Source: Paracoccus liaowanqingii (GTDB lineage Bacteria > Pseudomonadota > Alphaproteobacteria > Rhodobacterales > Rhodobacteraceae). From it: DNA of 64,000 bases. Shown piece by piece: positions 1 through 12,842 of the stretch. Location: the NCBI RefSeq assembly GCF_004683865.2, contig NZ_CP038439.1, positions 3,040,001 to 3,104,000 of the forward strand, written 5' to 3'. Under the pieces are notes generated by a model, which saw only the letters and a program-made list of their open reading frames with translations, was not told the origin of the DNA and did no database searches. The translations under genes and the position numbers were made by a program. Within the stretch, counting starts at the first letter, position 1, and every line of letters starts with the position of its first letter.

Positions 1-792
1 CGTCAGGATCCAGTCCATGAAGGCCTGCGCCAGGTCAGGCTGGTCGGTTCCGGCGACCTGCGCGGCCAGCTCGGCCATCAGGTAATGCCCCTCGGGAAAG
101 ATCGCGGCGACCTTGGTCGCGTCATCCTCGGCGGCGATGTGATAGGCGGGCGAGGTGGTGAAGGACAGCACCATGTCGGCCTCGCCATCGGTGAACAGGC
201 CATAGGCCTCGGACCAGCCGCGCGTCACCGTCAGGATCTTGGGCGCCAGCTTCTCCCACGCGGCGCCGGCCTCGTCGCCATAGACCTGCTTGACCCACAA
301 CAGCAGCGCCAGCCCCGAGATCGAGCTGCGTGGGTCCTGGATCACGATCTGCAGATCGTCGGGCGCGTCCAGCAGCTCGGCAAAGCTGGCGGGCGGGGTC
401 TCCAGCCGGGTCGCGTCATAGACGAAGGCCGTCTCACTCCAGTTGTAGGGCAGGAAGACGGGATCGGTCCAATCGACCGGCAGCGACATGTCGGAGGTGT
501 CCTGCCCATGCGGCGCGAAGAGGCCCGAGGCCCGCGCCCGCGCCGTCACGTCGGTGTTCAGGCCGAAGACCACGTCGGCCTGCGTCCCCTCGCCCTCCAT
601 CAGGATGCGGGGCAGGATGTCGCCGGTCACGAATTGCAGGTCGCAGTCGCAGATCGCCTCGAACCCCTGTTCGATCGCGGGGCCGGGGCCCCATTCGCTG
701 GCGACATAATCGCTGGCATAGACGGTCAGCACGCGGTCCTGCGCGATGGCGGGGCCCGCCACCAGCAGCGCGGGGATCAGGAAAAATCTCAT
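1..792 (-). CDS. thiB: Thiamine ABC transporter substrate-binding protein (5' part, runs off window)
   Basis: Periplasmic binding protein that delivers thiamine (or its phosphates) to a ThiPQ-type ABC importer. The visible 264 residues begin with a signal peptide (MRFFLIPALLVAGPAIAQ) followed by a typical ThiB mature start (VLTVYASDYVASEWGPG). Later come the family-like stretches DVVFGLNTD and FPEGHYLMAELAAQVAGT. The C-terminal part lies beyond the window edge. The ATG at 792 is preceded by a strong AAGGAGG ribosome site. A TPP riboswitch lies 40 bases upstream on the same strand, which independently supports thiamine as ligand. The downstream thiP/thiQ genes are expected outside the window (inference). 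Confidence 0.93.
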   Translation of the reverse strand, partial: MRFFLIPALLVAGPAIAQDRVLTVYASDYVASEWGPGPAIEQGFEAICDCDLQFVTGDILPRILMEGEGTQADVVFGLNTDVTARARASGLFAPHGQDTSDMSLPVDWTDPVFLPYNWSETAFVYDATRLETPPASFAELLDAPDDLQIVIQDPRSSISGLALLLWVKQVYGDEAGAAWEKLAPKILTVTRGWSEAYGLFTDGEADMVLSFTTSPAYHIAAEDDATKVAAIFPEGHYLMAELAAQVAGTDQPDLAQAFMDWILT

Positions 793-831
793 GTCGCCTC
801 CTTGTTTCATCAGTGAAAGAAGGGACATGCC

Positions 832-915
832 GCACCTTCCCTCCGCCGGGCCTAGCCGGATCAGGTTCAACGGGTCCGCTGTCGCGTCTCAGCCCTAATG
901 GGCGCCCCGAGGTGC
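832..915 (-). promoter_or_regulatory. TPP (thiamine pyrophosphate) riboswitch
   Basis: Read on the minus strand, the leader contains the conserved thi-box segments: GGGGCGCC, then GGGCTGAGA, then ACCCGTTGAACCTGATC, then a closing GGAGGGAAGG. A GCACCT/AGGTGC pairing closes the outer P1 stem. It sits 40 nt upstream of the thiB start codon, so TPP binding should reduce thiB expression. No clear terminator hairpin follows, so control at translation initiation is more likely than transcription termination (inference). Confidence 0.95.
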
Positions 916-966
916 CCTTGAATGTAGGCATTTCACCGACCCGCGCAAGCGGCTAGAACGTCCATC

Positions 967-3606
967 ATGACACAGGACCCCCACGACCCGCCGACGCCCA
1001 TGATGGCGCAATATCTGGCGATCCGCGCGGCCAATCCCGGCGCGCTGCTGTTCTATCGCATGGGCGATTTCTACGAGATGTTCTTCGACGACGCGGTCGC
1101 CGCCGCCAGCGCACTGGACATCGCCCTGACCAAGCGCGGCACGCATGAGGGCCAGCCCATCCCCATGTGCGGCGTGCCGGTCCATGCGTCCGAGGGGTAT
1201 CTGCTGACGCTGATCCGCAAGGGGTTCCGCGTGGCCATCGCCGAGCAGATGGAGGACCCCGCCGAGGCCCGCAAGCGCGGGTCCAAATCCGTGGTCGCCC
1301 GCGACGTGGTGCGGCTGGTGACGCCCGGCACCCTGACCGAGGAATCCCTGCTGGAGGCGCGGCGCCACAACTATCTTGCCGCCTTCGCCCAGGTGCGCGA
1401 CGAGGGCGCGCTGGCCTGGGTCGACATCTCGACCGGGGCGTTTCAGGTCATGGACTGCCCCCTGCCCCGGCTGGCGCCCGAACTGGCGCGCCTGGCCCCG
1501 CGCGAGGTTCTGGCCTGCGACCGGGGCTTGGACGAGGTGGTCGGCGATGCCGGCGCCGCGCTGACAGACCTGCATGCCAGCGCCTTCGACAGCGGGGCGG
1601 GGGCGCGGCGGCTCTGCGCCCTCTACGGCGTGGAGACGCTGGACGGGTTCGGCCAGTTCTCGCGCCCCGAACTGGCGGCGATGGGCGCCATCGTCGATTA
1701 TCTGGACATGACCCAAAAGGGCAAGCTGCCCCTTCTGTGCCCTCCGGTCCGCGAAAAGGCCGGGGGCGCGATGCAGATCGATGCGGCCACCCGGCGCAAT
1801 CTGGAACTGACGCAGGCGCTGTCGGGCGGGCGAGACGGCTCGCTGCTGTCGGCCATCGACCGCACCGTGACCGCGCCGGGCGCGCGGCTGCTGGAACGCC
1901 GCATCAGCGCGCCGTCGCGCGATCTGGCGCTGATCCACGCGCGTCATGATGCGGTGGCGGGGCTGGCGGGCGATCCGCGCCTGATGGCCGACCTGCGCAC
2001 GGCCCTGGCCCGCGTGCCCGACATGGACCGCGCCCTGTCGCGGCTGGCGCTGGACCGGGGCGGGCCGCGCGATCTGGCTGCGATCCGCGCCGGGCTGACC
2101 CAAGGCGCGACCATCGCCGCCCGCCTTCCCGACGACGCGCCGGACATCCTGCGCGCAGCCGCCGCTGATCTGACCGGCCATGAGGACCTGATCGACCTGC
2201 TGGACGCGGCGCTGGTGGCCGAGCCGCCTTTGCTGGCCCGCGACGGCGGCTTCGTGGCCGAGGGTCATGACGAGGATCTGGACCAGACCCGCCGCCTGCG
2301 CGACGAGGGGCGCGGCGTCATCGCCGGGATGCAGGCGGATTATGCGGCGTTGGCCGGGGTGCCCAGCCTCAAGATCAAGCACAACAACGTGCTGGGCTAT
2401 TTCATCGAGACGACCGCCACCCATGCCGACCGCATGCGGACCGAGCCGTTGAACCAGACCTTCATCCACCGCCAGACCACCGCCAACCAGATCCGCTTCA
2501 CCACGGTCGAGCTGTCGGAACTGGAAACCCGCATCCTGAACGCCCGAGACCGCGTGCTGGAGATCGAGCGCGGCGTCTTCGACCGCCTGCGTGCCGCCGT
2601 GCTGGAGGGCGCCGGACCCATCGGGCAGGCCGCCCGCGCGCTGGCCGAGATCGACCTGGCCGCCGCTTTCGCCGATCTCGCCTCGGGCGAGGGCTGGGTG
2701 CGGCCGCGCGTCGATGACAGCCGGGCCTTCGTGATCACGGGCGGGCGGCATCCGGTCGTGGAACGCGCCCTGCGGCGCAAGGCGGACAGCTTTGTCGCCA
2801 ATGACTGTGACCTGACGACGGGGACGACCCCCGCGATTTGGCTGCTGACCGGTCCCAACATGGCGGGCAAATCGACCTTCCTGCGCCAGAACGCGCTGAT
2901 CGCGGTGCTGGCGCAGGCGGGGGCCTTCGTGCCCGCCCGGGCGGCGCATCTCGGGCTGGTCAGCCAGCTGTTTTCCCGCGTCGGCGCGGCGGACGATCTG
3001 GCGCGGGGCCGGTCCACCTTCATGGTCGAGATGGTGGAGACCGCCGCGATCCTACATCAGGCCGACGACCGCGCGCTGGTCATTCTGGACGAGATCGGGC
3101 GCGGCACCTCGACCTGGGACGGGCTGTCGATTGCCTGGGCGGTGATGGAGCATCTGCACGGGCTGAACCGCTGCCGCGCCCTGTTTGCCACCCATTATCA
3201 CGAGATGACCGCCCTGTCGGCAAAATTGGACGGGGTCGAGAACGCCACCGTCACTGTCCGCGAATGGGAGGGCGAGGTGATCTTTCTGCACGAGGTCGTC
3301 AAGGGCGCCGCCGATCGCAGCTATGGCGTGCAGGTGGCCAAGCTGGCGGGGCTGCCCGCCAGCGTGGTGGACCGTGCCCGCACCGTGCTGGACGCGCTGG
3401 AAAAGGGCGAACGTCAGGGCGCCAGCCGCCCCGCCGCGCTGATCGACGACCTGCCGCTGTTTCGCACAGCCCCCCCGCCACCTGCGCCGAAATCGTCAGT
3501 GCTGGACGCGCGGATGAAAGCGGTGCATCCCGACACTCTGACGCCCCGCGAGGCGCTGGACCTGATCTATGAGCTGAAATCCCTGACCGAGGAGACCATC
3601 CGATGA
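967..3606 (+). CDS. mutS: DNA mismatch repair protein MutS
   Basis: Recognises mismatches and small loops and starts methyl-independent mismatch repair with MutL. The 879-residue product has the N-terminal mismatch-binding motif ([13 protein letters not shown], near residue 30), the connector, clamp and lever regions, and the C-terminal ATPase with Walker [10 protein letters not shown] (near 640) and a [12 protein letters not shown]alker B/signature segment. Length is normal for the family. The ATG at 967 gives the usual short leader before MAQYLAI. It is divergent from thiB, and its stop overlaps the aroC start in an ATGA, suggesting translational coupling. Confidence 0.98.
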   Translation: MTQDPHDPPTPMMAQYLAIRAANPGALLFYRMGDFYEMFFDDAVAAASALDIALTKRGTHEGQPIPMCGVPVHASEGYLLTLIRKGFRVAIAEQMEDPAEARKRGSKSVVARDVVRLVTPGTLTEESLLEARRHNYLAAFAQVRDEGALAWVDISTGAFQVMDCPLPRLAPELARLAPREVLACDRGLDEVVGDAGAALTDLHASAFDSGAGARRLCALYGVETLDGFGQFSRPELAAMGAIVDYLDMTQKGKLPLLCPPVREKAGGAMQIDAATRRNLELTQALSGGRDGSLLSAIDRTVTAPGARLLERRISAPSRDLALIHARHDAVAGLAGDPRLMADLRTALARVPDMDRALSRLALDRGGPRDLAAIRAGLTQGATIAARLPDDAPDILRAAAADLTGHEDLIDLLDAALVAEPPLLARDGGFVAEGHDEDLDQTRRLRDEGRGVIAGMQADYAALAGVPSLKIKHNNVLGYFIETTATHADRMRTEPLNQTFIHRQTTANQIRFTTVELSELETRILNARDRVLEIERGVFDRLRAAVLEGAGPIGQAARALAEIDLAAAFADLASGEGWVRPRVDDSRAFVITGGRHPVVERALRRKADSFVANDCDLTTGTTPAIWLLTGPNMAGKSTFLRQNALIAVLAQAGAFVPARAAHLGLVSQLFSRVGAADDLARGRSTFMVEMVETAAILHQADDRALVILDEIGRGTSTWDGLSIAWAVMEHLHGLNRCRALFATHYHEMTALSAKLDGVENATVTVREWEGEVIFLHEVVKGAADRSYGVQVAKLAGLPASVVDRARTVLDALEKGERQGASRPAALIDDLPLFRTAPPPPAPKSSVLDARMKAVHPDTLTPREALDLIYELKSLTEETIR

Positions 3607-4718
3607 GCTACAACACCTTCGGTCGCGAGTTTCGCTTCACCACCTGGGGCGAAAGCCACGGACCCGCCCTTGGCGCGACAGTCGATGGCGTGCCCCCGGG
3701 CGTGCCCCTGTCCGAGGACTTCATCCAGCGCTTCATGGACCGTCGCCGCCCCGGCACCTCCAAGCACACCACGCAGCGGCGCGAGGAGGACCGGGTCCGC
3801 ATCCTGTCCGGCACCTACGAGGGGATGACCACCGGCACCCCCGTCCAGCTGATGATCGAGAACACCGACCAGCGGTCCAAGGATTACGGCGACATCGCCG
3901 CCAGCTTCCGCCCCGGCCATGCCGACATCACCTATCACCTGAAATACGGGCTGCGTGATCCGCGCGGCGGGGGCCGGTCAAGCGCGCGCGAGACGGCGGC
4001 GCGGGTCGCGGCAGGCGCGGTGGCGCAGGCGGTGCTGGGCGCTCTGCTCCCCGATCTGGCGATCACCGGCTACATGGTGCAGATGGGCGCGCTGCATCTG
4101 GACCGCGCGCGAACCGACCTGTCGGCCATCGACGACAACCCGTTCTTCCTGCCCGATGCCACTGCCGTGCAGGCCTGGTCGGACTATCTGGACGGCATCC
4201 GCAAGGATCAGAACAGCGTTGGCGCCGCGATCGAGGTGCTGGTGCAGGGCTGCCCGCCGGGCCTCGGCGCCCCGGTCTATGCGAAGCTTGACACCGATCT
4301 GGCCGCCGCGATGATGTCGATCAACGCCGTCAAGGGCGTCGAGATCGGCGAGGGCATGGGGTCCGCCGCCCTGACCGGCGTGGCCAATGCCGACGAGATC
4401 CGCATGGGGCCCGACGGGCCTGAGTTCCTGTCCAACCATGCGGGCGGCATCCTGGGCGGGATCTCGACCGGGCAGGACATCGTGGTGCGGTTCTCGATCA
4501 AGCCCACCAGCTCGATCACCACCCCGCGCCGGTCGATCACCACGCGCGGCGACGAGATCGAGGTGATCACCAAGGGCCGCCACGATCCCTGCGTGGGCAT
4601 CCGCGCCGTCCCGGTGGCCGAGGCGATGGCGGCCTGCGTGATCCTGGACCACCTGCTGATGGACCGCGCCCAGACCGGCGGCGTCCGCGGCCGGATCGGG
4701 GCCGATCAGGCGGGCTGA
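3603..4718 (+). CDS. aroC: Chorismate synthase
   Basis: Converts 5-enolpyruvylshikimate-3-phosphate to chorismate, the last common step of aromatic amino acid synthesis; needs reduced FMN. The 371-residue protein has the family start ([18 protein letters not shown]), the [23 protein letters not shown] segment, and the later [19 protein letters not shown] signature. Full length for the bacterial enzyme. Its ATG overlaps the mutS stop. Its 3' end overlaps the convergent sugar kinase by 13 bases. Confidence 0.98.
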   Translation: MSYNTFGREFRFTTWGESHGPALGATVDGVPPGVPLSEDFIQRFMDRRRPGTSKHTTQRREEDRVRILSGTYEGMTTGTPVQLMIENTDQRSKDYGDIAASFRPGHADITYHLKYGLRDPRGGGRSSARETAARVAAGAVAQAVLGALLPDLAITGYMVQMGALHLDRARTDLSAIDDNPFFLPDATAVQAWSDYLDGIRKDQNSVGAAIEVLVQGCPPGLGAPVYAKLDTDLAAAMMSINAVKGVEIGEGMGSAALTGVANADEIRMGPDGPEFLSNHAGGILGGISTGQDIVVRFSIKPTSSITTPRRSITTRGDEIEVITKGRHDPCVGIRAVPVAEAMAACVILDHLLMDRAQTGGVRGRIGADQAG

Positions 4719-5584
4719 CCTGCCAGGAAGGCCTCGACCTCGGCCCGGGTCGGGATCGCGTCGCCCGCACCGGCCCGCGTGACCTTCAGCGCGGCGGCGG
4801 CCGAGGCCAGGCGCAGCGCCGCCGGAATGTCGGCGCCGCCGTCCAGCCCGGCGGCGAAATACCCCGCGAAGGTGTCCCCCGCCGCGGTCGTGTCCACCGG
4901 CGCGACCCGGAAGGCGGGCTGGTGATGAACCTGACCCGTCGCAAGGTCGCGATACTCGGCACCCTCCGATCCGCGCGTGATCAGCAGGCCCTGCACCGGC
5001 AGATCGCCCGGCACGCCCGCGAACAGCTGCTGCGCCTCGCCCGCATTCATCGCCAGGATGGTGACATGGGCCAGCACGGCGCGCACCGCGTCCAGATCGA
5101 ACGGCGCGGCGGAATAGATGACCCGCGCGCCCCGCGCCTGCGCCGCCTGCGCGGCGGCGACCTGGCCGTTCGTCTCGTTCTGGATCAGCAGCGTGTCCGC
5201 GGGACCCATCGCCGACAGGCTGCGGGCCAGCGCGCCCTCGTCGAGGGCGCGATTCGCGCCGGGATGGATGACGATGGCGTTCTCGGCATCGCGGTCCAGA
5301 AGGATCACGGCATGGCCGGTCACCTCACCCGCCAGCCGGGCGATGCCCGTCCCGTCGACGCCAGCCGCCGCCATCCGCTCCGCGACCCAGGGATCGCCCG
5401 CGCCCATCGCGCCCAGGTGATGCGTCACCGCCCCCGCCCGGGCCGCGGCGATCGACTGGTTCGCGCCCTTGCCGCCCAAGCCCTGCGCATAGGCGCGAGA
5501 GGCCAGCGTCTCTCCGGGCCGGGGCAGGCTGTCCAGGTGATAGACGTGGTCGATGTTGATCGAGCCCAGGTTCCAGATCGCCAT
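4706..5584 (-). CDS. rbsK: PfkB-family carbohydrate kinase, probably ribokinase
   Basis: ATP-dependent sugar kinase of the ribokinase family, 292 residues. It has the first PfkB signature ([16 protein letters not shown], residues about 40-56) and the C-terminal second signature with the catalytic Asp ([17 protein letters not shown], about 237-253). The start at 5584 is chosen because GCGGAGGCGGAT lies directly before ATG and the protein then begins at the normal family position ([15 protein letters not shown]); an upstream in-frame ATG at 5611 lacks a good site. Ribose is the most likely substrate from length and motifs, but other pentoses or nucleosides are possible, and no sugar transporter lies next to it. 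Confidence 0.85.
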   Translation of the reverse strand: MAIWNLGSINIDHVYHLDSLPRPGETLASRAYAQGLGGKGANQSIAAARAGAVTHHLGAMGAGDPWVAERMAAAGVDGTGIARLAGEVTGHAVILLDRDAENAIVIHPGANRALDEGALARSLSAMGPADTLLIQNETNGQVAAAQAAQARGARVIYSAAPFDLDAVRAVLAHVTILAMNAGEAQQLFAGVPGDLPVQGLLITRGSEGAEYRDLATGQVHHQPAFRVAPVDTTAAGDTFAGYFAAGLDGGADIPAALRLASAAAALKVTRAGAGDAIPTRAEVEAFLAGQPA

Positions 5585-5644
5585 ATCCGCCTCCGCAATG
5601 TCGGGCGCCATGTGACCGGGGGCGTGCGGGCTTGTCCAGATGCG

Positions 5645-5676
5645 AAAGGACGCGCCCGGTGCGGGGCGCGTCCTTG
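5645..5676 (-). terminator. Rho-independent-type terminator after the bc1 operon
   Basis: A perfect 11-bp stem (AGGACGCGCCC / GGGCGCGTCCT, 5647-5674) with a six-base loop lies 32 bases past the petC stop. On the minus strand it is followed by a short TTT. It separates the cytochrome bc1 operon from the downstream sugar kinase. Confidence 0.75.
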
Positions 5677-5705
5677 TCAGGCTGTCGATGTGATCGCGGT
5701 GGCGA

Positions 5706-6500
5706 TCAGCGGTGCAGCGGCTTGCCCTTGTGCGGCGCCCAGAGGCGCTTGTTGACCAGATACAGAAGCACGGTCAGCACCAGCAGGAACAGCACGGCGA
5801 CCAGACCCACGGACTTGCGGTCCATCAGCTTGGGCTCGGCCGTCCACATCAGGAAGGCGGACACGTCCATCGACATCTGGTCCACGGTGGCGGGCGTGCC
5901 GTCCTCGAAGGTGACCTGATCGTCCGACAGGGGGGCGGCCATGCTGATCCAGCCGCCCGGGAAGGCGGTGTTCTCGTGCAGCAGCGTGCCCGCCTGTTCT
6001 TGGTCCTCGCCCGTGTAGCTGGTCAGCAGGGCGTGGATGTATTCCGGACCGCCCATCCCGCGGATGAACTGGTTGATCCCCAGGCCGTAGGGCCCGTGGA
6101 ACCCGGCGCGCGCCTTGGCCATCAGGGACAGGTCGGGACCCATGCCCATGCCCGACACCGTCGGGAAATGGTCGGTGATCTCGCGATCACGCTCCTCGCC
6201 GATGCTCTCGTCGAAGACGGGCAGCAGGTTGGTGGCATAGGCACGCACCTGATCCTCGGGCAGGCCGGGGCCGCCGTCATCGCTCAGCGTGCGGATCGGC
6301 ACATAGCGCAGACCGTGGCAGGCCGAGCAGACCTCGGTATAGACCTGCAGCCCGCGCTGCAGCTGGAACTGGTCGAACGATCCGAACGGTCCCTCGAACG
6401 AGAAGTCCACATCCTCGATATGGCCTCCCTCGCCTGCGGCCATCGCGGCACCCGACAGGCCAAGCGCCGTGACGGCAGCGATCGCAAAAGCTTTCAGCAT
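5706..6500 (-). CDS. petC: Cytochrome c1 of the cytochrome bc1 complex
   Basis: Membrane-anchored c-type cytochrome that passes electrons from the Rieske protein to soluble or membrane cytochrome c. The 264-residue precursor has a signal peptide (cleavage near AMA-AGE, residue 21), a CSACH haem site at 58-62, a probable Met ligand in GWISMAAPL (Met187), and a C-terminal membrane anchor followed by [10 protein letters not shown]. It is last in the petABC (fbcFBC) operon, 14 bases after petB. It lacks the long acidic alanine-rich N-terminal extension known from Paracoccus denitrificans cytochrome c1. An in-frame open extension upstream of 6500 only overlaps petB and is not coding. Confidence 0.97.
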   Translation of the reverse strand: MLKAFAIAAVTALGLSGAAMAAGEGGHIEDVDFSFEGPFGSFDQFQLQRGLQVYTEVCSACHGLRYVPIRTLSDDGGPGLPEDQVRAYATNLLPVFDESIGEERDREITDHFPTVSGMGMGPDLSLMAKARAGFHGPYGLGINQFIRGMGGPEYIHALLTSYTGEDQEQAGTLLHENTAFPGGWISMAAPLSDDQVTFEDGTPATVDQMSMDVSAFLMWTAEPKLMDRKSVGLVAVLFLLVLTVLLYLVNKRLWAPHKGKPLHR

Positions 6501-6514
6501 GATCTTGGGTCCTC

Positions 6515-7855
6515 TCATTCGGCCGGCTGCGTCAGACTGGTCCCACCAGTATTCGGCGAGTAATGTTCGTTGTAATCCTCCTCGATGGTCGCGGGCATCG
6601 GGTCGGGCTTCTCGATGACACCCAGAAGCGGCAGGATGACCAGGAAGTAGGCGAACCAGTAGGCCGAGGCCGCCAGCGCGATGTAGGGATAGATCCCCTC
6701 GGCCGGCATGGCACCCACCCACATCAGGATCATGAAGTCGGCGGCCAGCAGCCAGAACCACCACTTGAACTGCGGGCGATAGCGGCCCGAGCGCACGCGG
6801 CTGGTGTCCAGCCAGGGGGCCAGCGCCATCACGACGATCGCGCCGAACATGGCCAGCACGCCGAAGAACTTGGCGTCGACGATGCCGAAGGTCACGAAGT
6901 CGACCAGCTGGACCAGCCACACCTCGGCATCGAAGGCCCGCAGGATGGCGTAGAAGGGCAGGAAGTACCATTCCGGCACGATATGCGCGGGCGTCGCCAG
7001 GGCGTTCGCCTCGATATAGTTGTCGGGGTGGCCGAGATAGTTGGGCATGAAGCCGACGATGGCGAAGAAGATCGCCAGGATCAGCGCCAGCGCGAACAGG
7101 TCCTTCATGACGAAGTAGGGCCAGAAGGGCAGCGTGTCCTTGGCGGCCTCTTCCTTCGAGGTGCGACGCACCTCGATGCCGGTCGGGTTGTTGTTGCCGG
7201 TCGAGTGGAAGGCCCAGATATGGACGATCACCAGGCCCGCGATGATGAAGGGCAGCAGGTAGTGCAGCGAGAAGAAGCGGTTCAGCGTCGCGTTGCCGAC
7301 CGCCGGTCCGCCCAGCAGCCAGGCCTGCAGCGTCTCACCCACGCCCGGCACCGCGCCGAAGAGGCCGGTGATCACGGTCGCGCCCCAGAAGGACATCTGG
7401 CCCCAGGGCAGCACGTAGCCCATGAAGGCGGTGGCCATCATCAGGATGTAGATCAGCATGCCGATGATCCACGTGACCTCGCGCGGCGCCTTGTAGCTGC
7501 CGTAGTAGAGGCTGCGGAAGATGTGCAGATAGACGGCCACGAAGAACAGCGAGGCGCCGTTCATGTGGATGTAGCGCAGCATGTAGCCGCCGTTGACGTT
7601 GCGCATGATATGCTCGACGCTGGCGAAGGCCATGTCGACATGCGGCGTGTAGTGCATCACCAGGACGATGCCGGTGATGATCTGCAGCGCCAGACAGAAG
7701 ACCAGGACGATGCCCCAGATCCACATCCAGTTCAGGTTCTTGGGCGTGGGGATCATCAGCGTGTCGTACATGATCCCGGCCACGGGCAGGCGGCGGTGCA
7801 GCCAGCGCTCGAACCCGGACTTGGGCTCGTAATGGTCGTGCGGAATTCCGGCCAT
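6515..7855 (-). CDS. petB: Cytochrome b of the cytochrome bc1 complex
   Basis: Core quinol-oxidising subunit with two b haems and the Qo and Qi sites. The 446 residues are full length for the alphaproteobacterial form (eight helices). Visible hallmarks are the [17 protein letters not shown] segment, His-containing helices ([18 protein letters not shown] and [13 protein letters not shown]) and the Qo-site PEWY motif in [12 protein letters not shown]. The middle gene of the petABC operon, 11 bases after petA. Confidence 0.98.
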   Translation of the reverse strand: MAGIPHDHYEPKSGFERWLHRRLPVAGIMYDTLMIPTPKNLNWMWIWGIVLVFCLALQIITGIVLVMHYTPHVDMAFASVEHIMRNVNGGYMLRYIHMNGASLFFVAVYLHIFRSLYYGSYKAPREVTWIIGMLIYILMMATAFMGYVLPWGQMSFWGATVITGLFGAVPGVGETLQAWLLGGPAVGNATLNRFFSLHYLLPFIIAGLVIVHIWAFHSTGNNNPTGIEVRRTSKEEAAKDTLPFWPYFVMKDLFALALILAIFFAIVGFMPNYLGHPDNYIEANALATPAHIVPEWYFLPFYAILRAFDAEVWLVQLVDFVTFGIVDAKFFGVLAMFGAIVVMALAPWLDTSRVRSGRYRPQFKWWFWLLAADFMILMWVGAMPAEGIYPYIALAASAYWFAYFLVILPLLGVIEKPDPMPATIEEDYNEHYSPNTGGTSLTQPAE

Positions 7856-7866
7856 GATAACCCTCC

Positions 7867-8433
7867 TTAACCCAGCTGGATGGTGGTGTCGTTGATGAAC
7901 GACGCCAGCGGAATGTGCATGTTCTGGGGTGCGGGACCCCGGCGGATCCGGCCAGCGGTGTCGTAGTGGCTGCCGTGGCAGGGGCAGAACCAGCCGCCGA
8001 AGTCGCCGGCGCCGTCACCGATCGGCACGCAGCCCAGATGGGTGCAGACGCCGATCTGGACCAGCCATTCGCCGGTCTCGTCCAGCGCGCGGTTCGCATC
8101 CGTGGCAGGCGCCGCGGCGTCGGGCAGGTTCGGGTTCTGGGCGTTCTGGTCGGGCAGGTCGTTCAGTTCGACCGCGCGGCCGGCCTCGATCTCCTCGGGC
8201 GTGCGGCGCCGGATGAACACGGGCTTGCCCAGGAACAGGACAGTGATCTGCGATCCTGGCCCCACGCCGCTGACATCGATCTGGATCGAGGCCAGGGCCT
8301 GGACGTCGGCCGACGGATTCATCTGGTTCACAAGCGTCCAGGCGGCGGCCCCGGCGGCCACCGTGCCTGCGCCCGCCGTGGCATAATAGAGGAAATCCCT
8401 CCGGGTGCCTACGTGGTCATCTGCGTGGGACAC
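7867..8433 (-). CDS. petA: Ubiquinol-cytochrome c reductase, Rieske iron-sulfur subunit
   Basis: Carries the [2Fe-2S] cluster that takes the first electron from ubiquinol. The 188 residues show a twin-arginine type N-terminus ([14 protein letters not shown]) that also forms the single membrane anchor. The two cluster-binding boxes are CTHLGC and CPCHGSHYD. Translation starts at GTG 8433: the only nearby ATG (8440) is out of frame, and TTGGAG stands eight bases upstream. First gene of the bc1 operon; the 229 bases upstream should hold its promoter. Confidence 0.98.
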   Translation of the reverse strand: MSHADDHVGTRRDFLYYATAGAGTVAAGAAAWTLVNQMNPSADVQALASIQIDVSGVGPGSQITVLFLGKPVFIRRRTPEEIEAGRAVELNDLPDQNAQNPNLPDAAAPATDANRALDETGEWLVQIGVCTHLGCVPIGDGAGDFGGWFCPCHGSHYDTAGRIRRGPAPQNMHIPLASFINDTTIQLG

Positions 8434-8662
8434 GGGTCATACTCCAATTCGGGCCGAAAGTGCAGGCCGATACGACATTCCGGGCCACGTCCGAACGCAG
8501 CCTTCGCGGAGGCGGTTCTAGCTCTCAATTCCCCGTCAGTCCAGATGATAAGCCGCCGCAGGGAGACGCATATCGACGCATCTGTCTGATTCCGGCAACG
8601 CGCGGGGCCCTGCCGCGCCCTTGGGACGGCGCGCGACACAGGGTCGGCCGCACGGCTAGGGA
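8434..8662. other. Intergenic region upstream of petABC and downstream of radC
   Basis: This stretch of 229 bases separates the radC 3' end from the GTG start of petA, both on the minus strand. It must contain the petABC promoter. I see no convincing consensus box, repeat or small gene in it. Confidence 0.5.
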
Positions 8663-9436
8663 TCACAGCAAGCCTTCGGCGCGAAAGCTGAGTTCGCGCG
8701 ACTTGCCGATGATCAGGTGGTCGTGGATGGTGATTCCCATGCTGTCGGCCGCCTGCGCGATGCGGGCGGTCATCGAGATGTCGCTGTCCGAGGGGGTGGG
8801 ATCGCCCGAGGGATGGTTGTGGACCAGGATCAGCGCCGAGGCGTTCACCTCGAGCGCGCGACGGATGATCTCGCGCGGATAGACCGGCACATGGTCGACG
8901 GTGCCGCGGCCCAGTTCCTCGTCCGCGATCAGGACGTTCTTGCGGTCCAGATACAGCACCCGGAATTGCTCGATCTCGCGATGCGCCATCTCGGTATGGC
9001 AATAGTCCAGCAGCGACTGCCAGCTGGACAGGACCGGGCGGTGCATGATGCGGGCGCGGGCCAGGCGCCGGGCGGCGGCCTCGACGATCTTCAGTTCGGT
9101 GATGACCGCCTTCCCGACGCCGTCCACCGCCTGCAGCCGTGCGGGCGGGGCGGTCACCACTCGGTTGAAATCACCGAAGATCTCGATCAGGCGCCGGGCC
9201 AGCGGCTTGACGTCCTGGCGCGGGATGGCGCGGAACAGGACCAGTTCCAGCAGCTCGTAATCGGGCATGGCCTCCGGGCCGCCCTGCAGGAACCGGTCCC
9301 GCAACCGGGCGCGGTGATCGGCCAGATACGAGGGCGCGGCCTTGCCCGCGGTCGCGGGAGGCGCCACGGCCACGTCGTCGGCGGCCGGGGCGAACAGGGG
9401 AAGGGGCATTTCGCCAAAGGATCGATTCGGGTCCAT
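8663..9436 (-). CDS. radC: RadC-family JAB domain protein
   Basis: Member of the RadC/UPF0758 family with a C-terminal JAB/MPN metalloprotease-like domain. The 257-residue product has a helix-hairpin-helix-like region near residues 60-115 (AVDGVGKAVITELKIVEAAARR). It then carries the metal-binding HNHPSGDPTPSDSD motif near 205-218 and the end HDHLIIGKSRELSFRAEGLL. Although named a DNA repair protein, its exact role is unsettled in the family. It lies between dnaJ and the bc1 operon on the same strand. Confidence 0.95.
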   Translation of the reverse strand: MDPNRSFGEMPLPLFAPAADDVAVAPPATAGKAAPSYLADHRARLRDRFLQGGPEAMPDYELLELVLFRAIPRQDVKPLARRLIEIFGDFNRVVTAPPARLQAVDGVGKAVITELKIVEAAARRLARARIMHRPVLSSWQSLLDYCHTEMAHREIEQFRVLYLDRKNVLIADEELGRGTVDHVPVYPREIIRRALEVNASALILVHNHPSGDPTPSDSDISMTARIAQAADSMGITIHDHLIIGKSRELSFRAEGLL

Positions 9437-9479
9437 GCCCGCAGCATGATCCCGAATCCCTGAAGAAAGGGTTAAGCGC

Positions 9480-10646
9480 CTAGCGCGTCATCCCGTCCCA
9501 GAAGCTTTTCACCTTGTCGAAGAAGCTGTCCGATTGCGGGCTGTTGTCGGCCTTGACCGCCTCGAACTCGCGCAGCAGCTCGCGCTGGCGGGGGGTCAGG
9601 TTGACGGGGGTCTCGACGGTCAGCTCGATCAGCATGTCGCCGAAATCGCCGCCCGCGCCGGGACCGTGGCGCAGGGGCGGCATGCCCTTGTTGCGCAGGC
9701 GCATTTGGCGGCCGGTCTGGCTGCCCACCGGCACCTTGACCCGCGCGCGTCCGCCGTCGATCGTCGGCACCTCGACCTCGCCGCCCAAGGCGGCGGTGGC
9801 CATGCTGACCGGCACCTGGCAGGCCAGCATCTTGCCGTCGCGCAGGAAGATCGCGTGATCACGCACCTCGACGAAGATGTACAGATCGCCGGTCGGCCCG
9901 CCGCGCAGGCCCGCCTCGCCCTCTCCCGCCAGCCGGATCCGGGTGCCGGTCTCGACGCCCGCCGGAATGTTCACCGACAGCGCGCGGTCATGTTCGGTTC
10001 GGCCCGCGCCGTGGCAGACCCGGCAGGGGTTCTTGACGATCTGGCCCGCGCCGCCGCAGGTCGGACAGGTGCGTTCGACGGTGAAGAACCCCTGCTGCGC
10101 CCGCACCTTGCCCATGCCGGCGCAGGTCGGACAGCCGGCGGGCTGCGTGGCGCCCTCGGCCCCCGTCCCGCTGCAGGATTCGCAGGCGACCGAGCCGCGC
10201 ACGGTGATCGGCTTCTGCACGCCAGCATAGGCCTCTTCCAGCGAGACCTGCAGGTTGTAGCGGAGGTCCTGCCCACGCTGCGCCCGGCTGCGTCCGCCAC
10301 CCCCGGCCGCGCCGCGGCGGCCCATCATGTCGCCGAACAGATCCTCGAAGACATCCGCGAAGGCCGCGCCGAAGTCGCCGGGATGGCCGCCGCGGGCACC
10401 GCCGCCGCCGCCCATGCCGCCTTCGAAGGCCGCATGGCCGAAACGGTCATAGGCAGATTTCTTCTGGTCGTCCTTGAGGCAGTCGTACGCCTCGTTCACT
10501 TCCTTGAAGCGCGACTCGGCGGTCGCGTCATCCTGGTTGCGATCGGGGTGAAGCTCCTTGGCCTTGACCCGATAGGCCTTCTTGATCTCGTCCGCTCCGG
10601 CGCCGCGCGTGACCCCGAGCACTTCGTAATAGCACCGCTTGCTCAT
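9480..10646 (-). CDS. dnaJ: Chaperone DnaJ (Hsp40)
   Basis: Co-chaperone that delivers clients to DnaK and stimulates its ATPase. The 388 residues show a J domain with HPD (residues 34-36), a Gly/Phe-rich linker, and a zinc region with four CxxCxGxG repeats ([32 protein letters not shown]), then the C-terminal client-binding domains. It follows dnaK with a 76-base gap that holds a hairpin. Confidence 0.98.
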   Translation of the reverse strand: MSKRCYYEVLGVTRGAGADEIKKAYRVKAKELHPDRNQDDATAESRFKEVNEAYDCLKDDQKKSAYDRFGHAAFEGGMGGGGGARGGHPGDFGAAFADVFEDLFGDMMGRRGAAGGGGRSRAQRGQDLRYNLQVSLEEAYAGVQKPITVRGSVACESCSGTGAEGATQPAGCPTCAGMGKVRAQQGFFTVERTCPTCGGAGQIVKNPCRVCHGAGRTEHDRALSVNIPAGVETGTRIRLAGEGEAGLRGGPTGDLYIFVEVRDHAIFLRDGKMLACQVPVSMATAALGGEVEVPTIDGGRARVKVPVGSQTGRQMRLRNKGMPPLRHGPGAGGDFGDMLIELTVETPVNLTPRQRELLREFEAVKADNSPQSDSFFDKVKSFWDGMTR

Positions 10647-10677
10647 GTGTCGTCCTGTTCAGCTGTCCCACGAAACA

Positions 10678-10700
10678 GGCCGGCCCGCGACGGGCCGGCC
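10678..10700 (-). terminator. dnaK-dnaJ intercistronic hairpin
   Basis: A perfect 10-bp inverted repeat (GGCCGGCCCG / CGGGCCGGCC) with a three-base loop lies between dnaK and dnaJ. There is no long T tract, so it is more likely a partial terminator or an mRNA-stabilising element that sets the dnaK:dnaJ ratio than a full stop (inference). Confidence 0.55.
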
Positions 10701-10722
10701 CCTTTCCGGAAAGCGGCCCCGA

Positions 10723-12639
<1,917 letters not shown>

Positions 12640-12752
12640 GTGTGTGTAACCTTTCTTGCGGCGATATTTGAGGCGTCGGGTCCGTTGCGGCCCCCGCAGC
12701 CCGATCCCTGGGTAAAAACCGGCCCGAGGGCTTCGGACCGCTTCGGGGGTGT

Positions 12753-12780
12753 ATATAGGGATGCAATTCGGCCCCGCAAG
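12753..12780 (-). promoter_or_regulatory. Sigma32 (RpoH)-type heat-shock promoter for dnaK
   Basis: On the minus strand CTTGCGG, a 13-base spacer and CCCTATAT match the RpoH consensus (CTTGAAA, 11-15 bases, CCCCATnT) well. It lies in the correct orientation, about 115 bases before the dnaK ATG. The match is by eye. Confidence 0.6.
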
Positions 12781-12842
12781 CACTGCCGATGTGCAAAATC
12801 AGCGGACAAGCGCCCCGGAATGCGCCGAATACAGGGCGACCG

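Noticed and set aside
895..2949. Long open frame antisense to mutS (684 codons)
   Set aside because: It is a GC-codon shadow of mutS: low-complexity Arg/Gly/Ala/Pro composition, no family motif, while mutS is complete and conserved.
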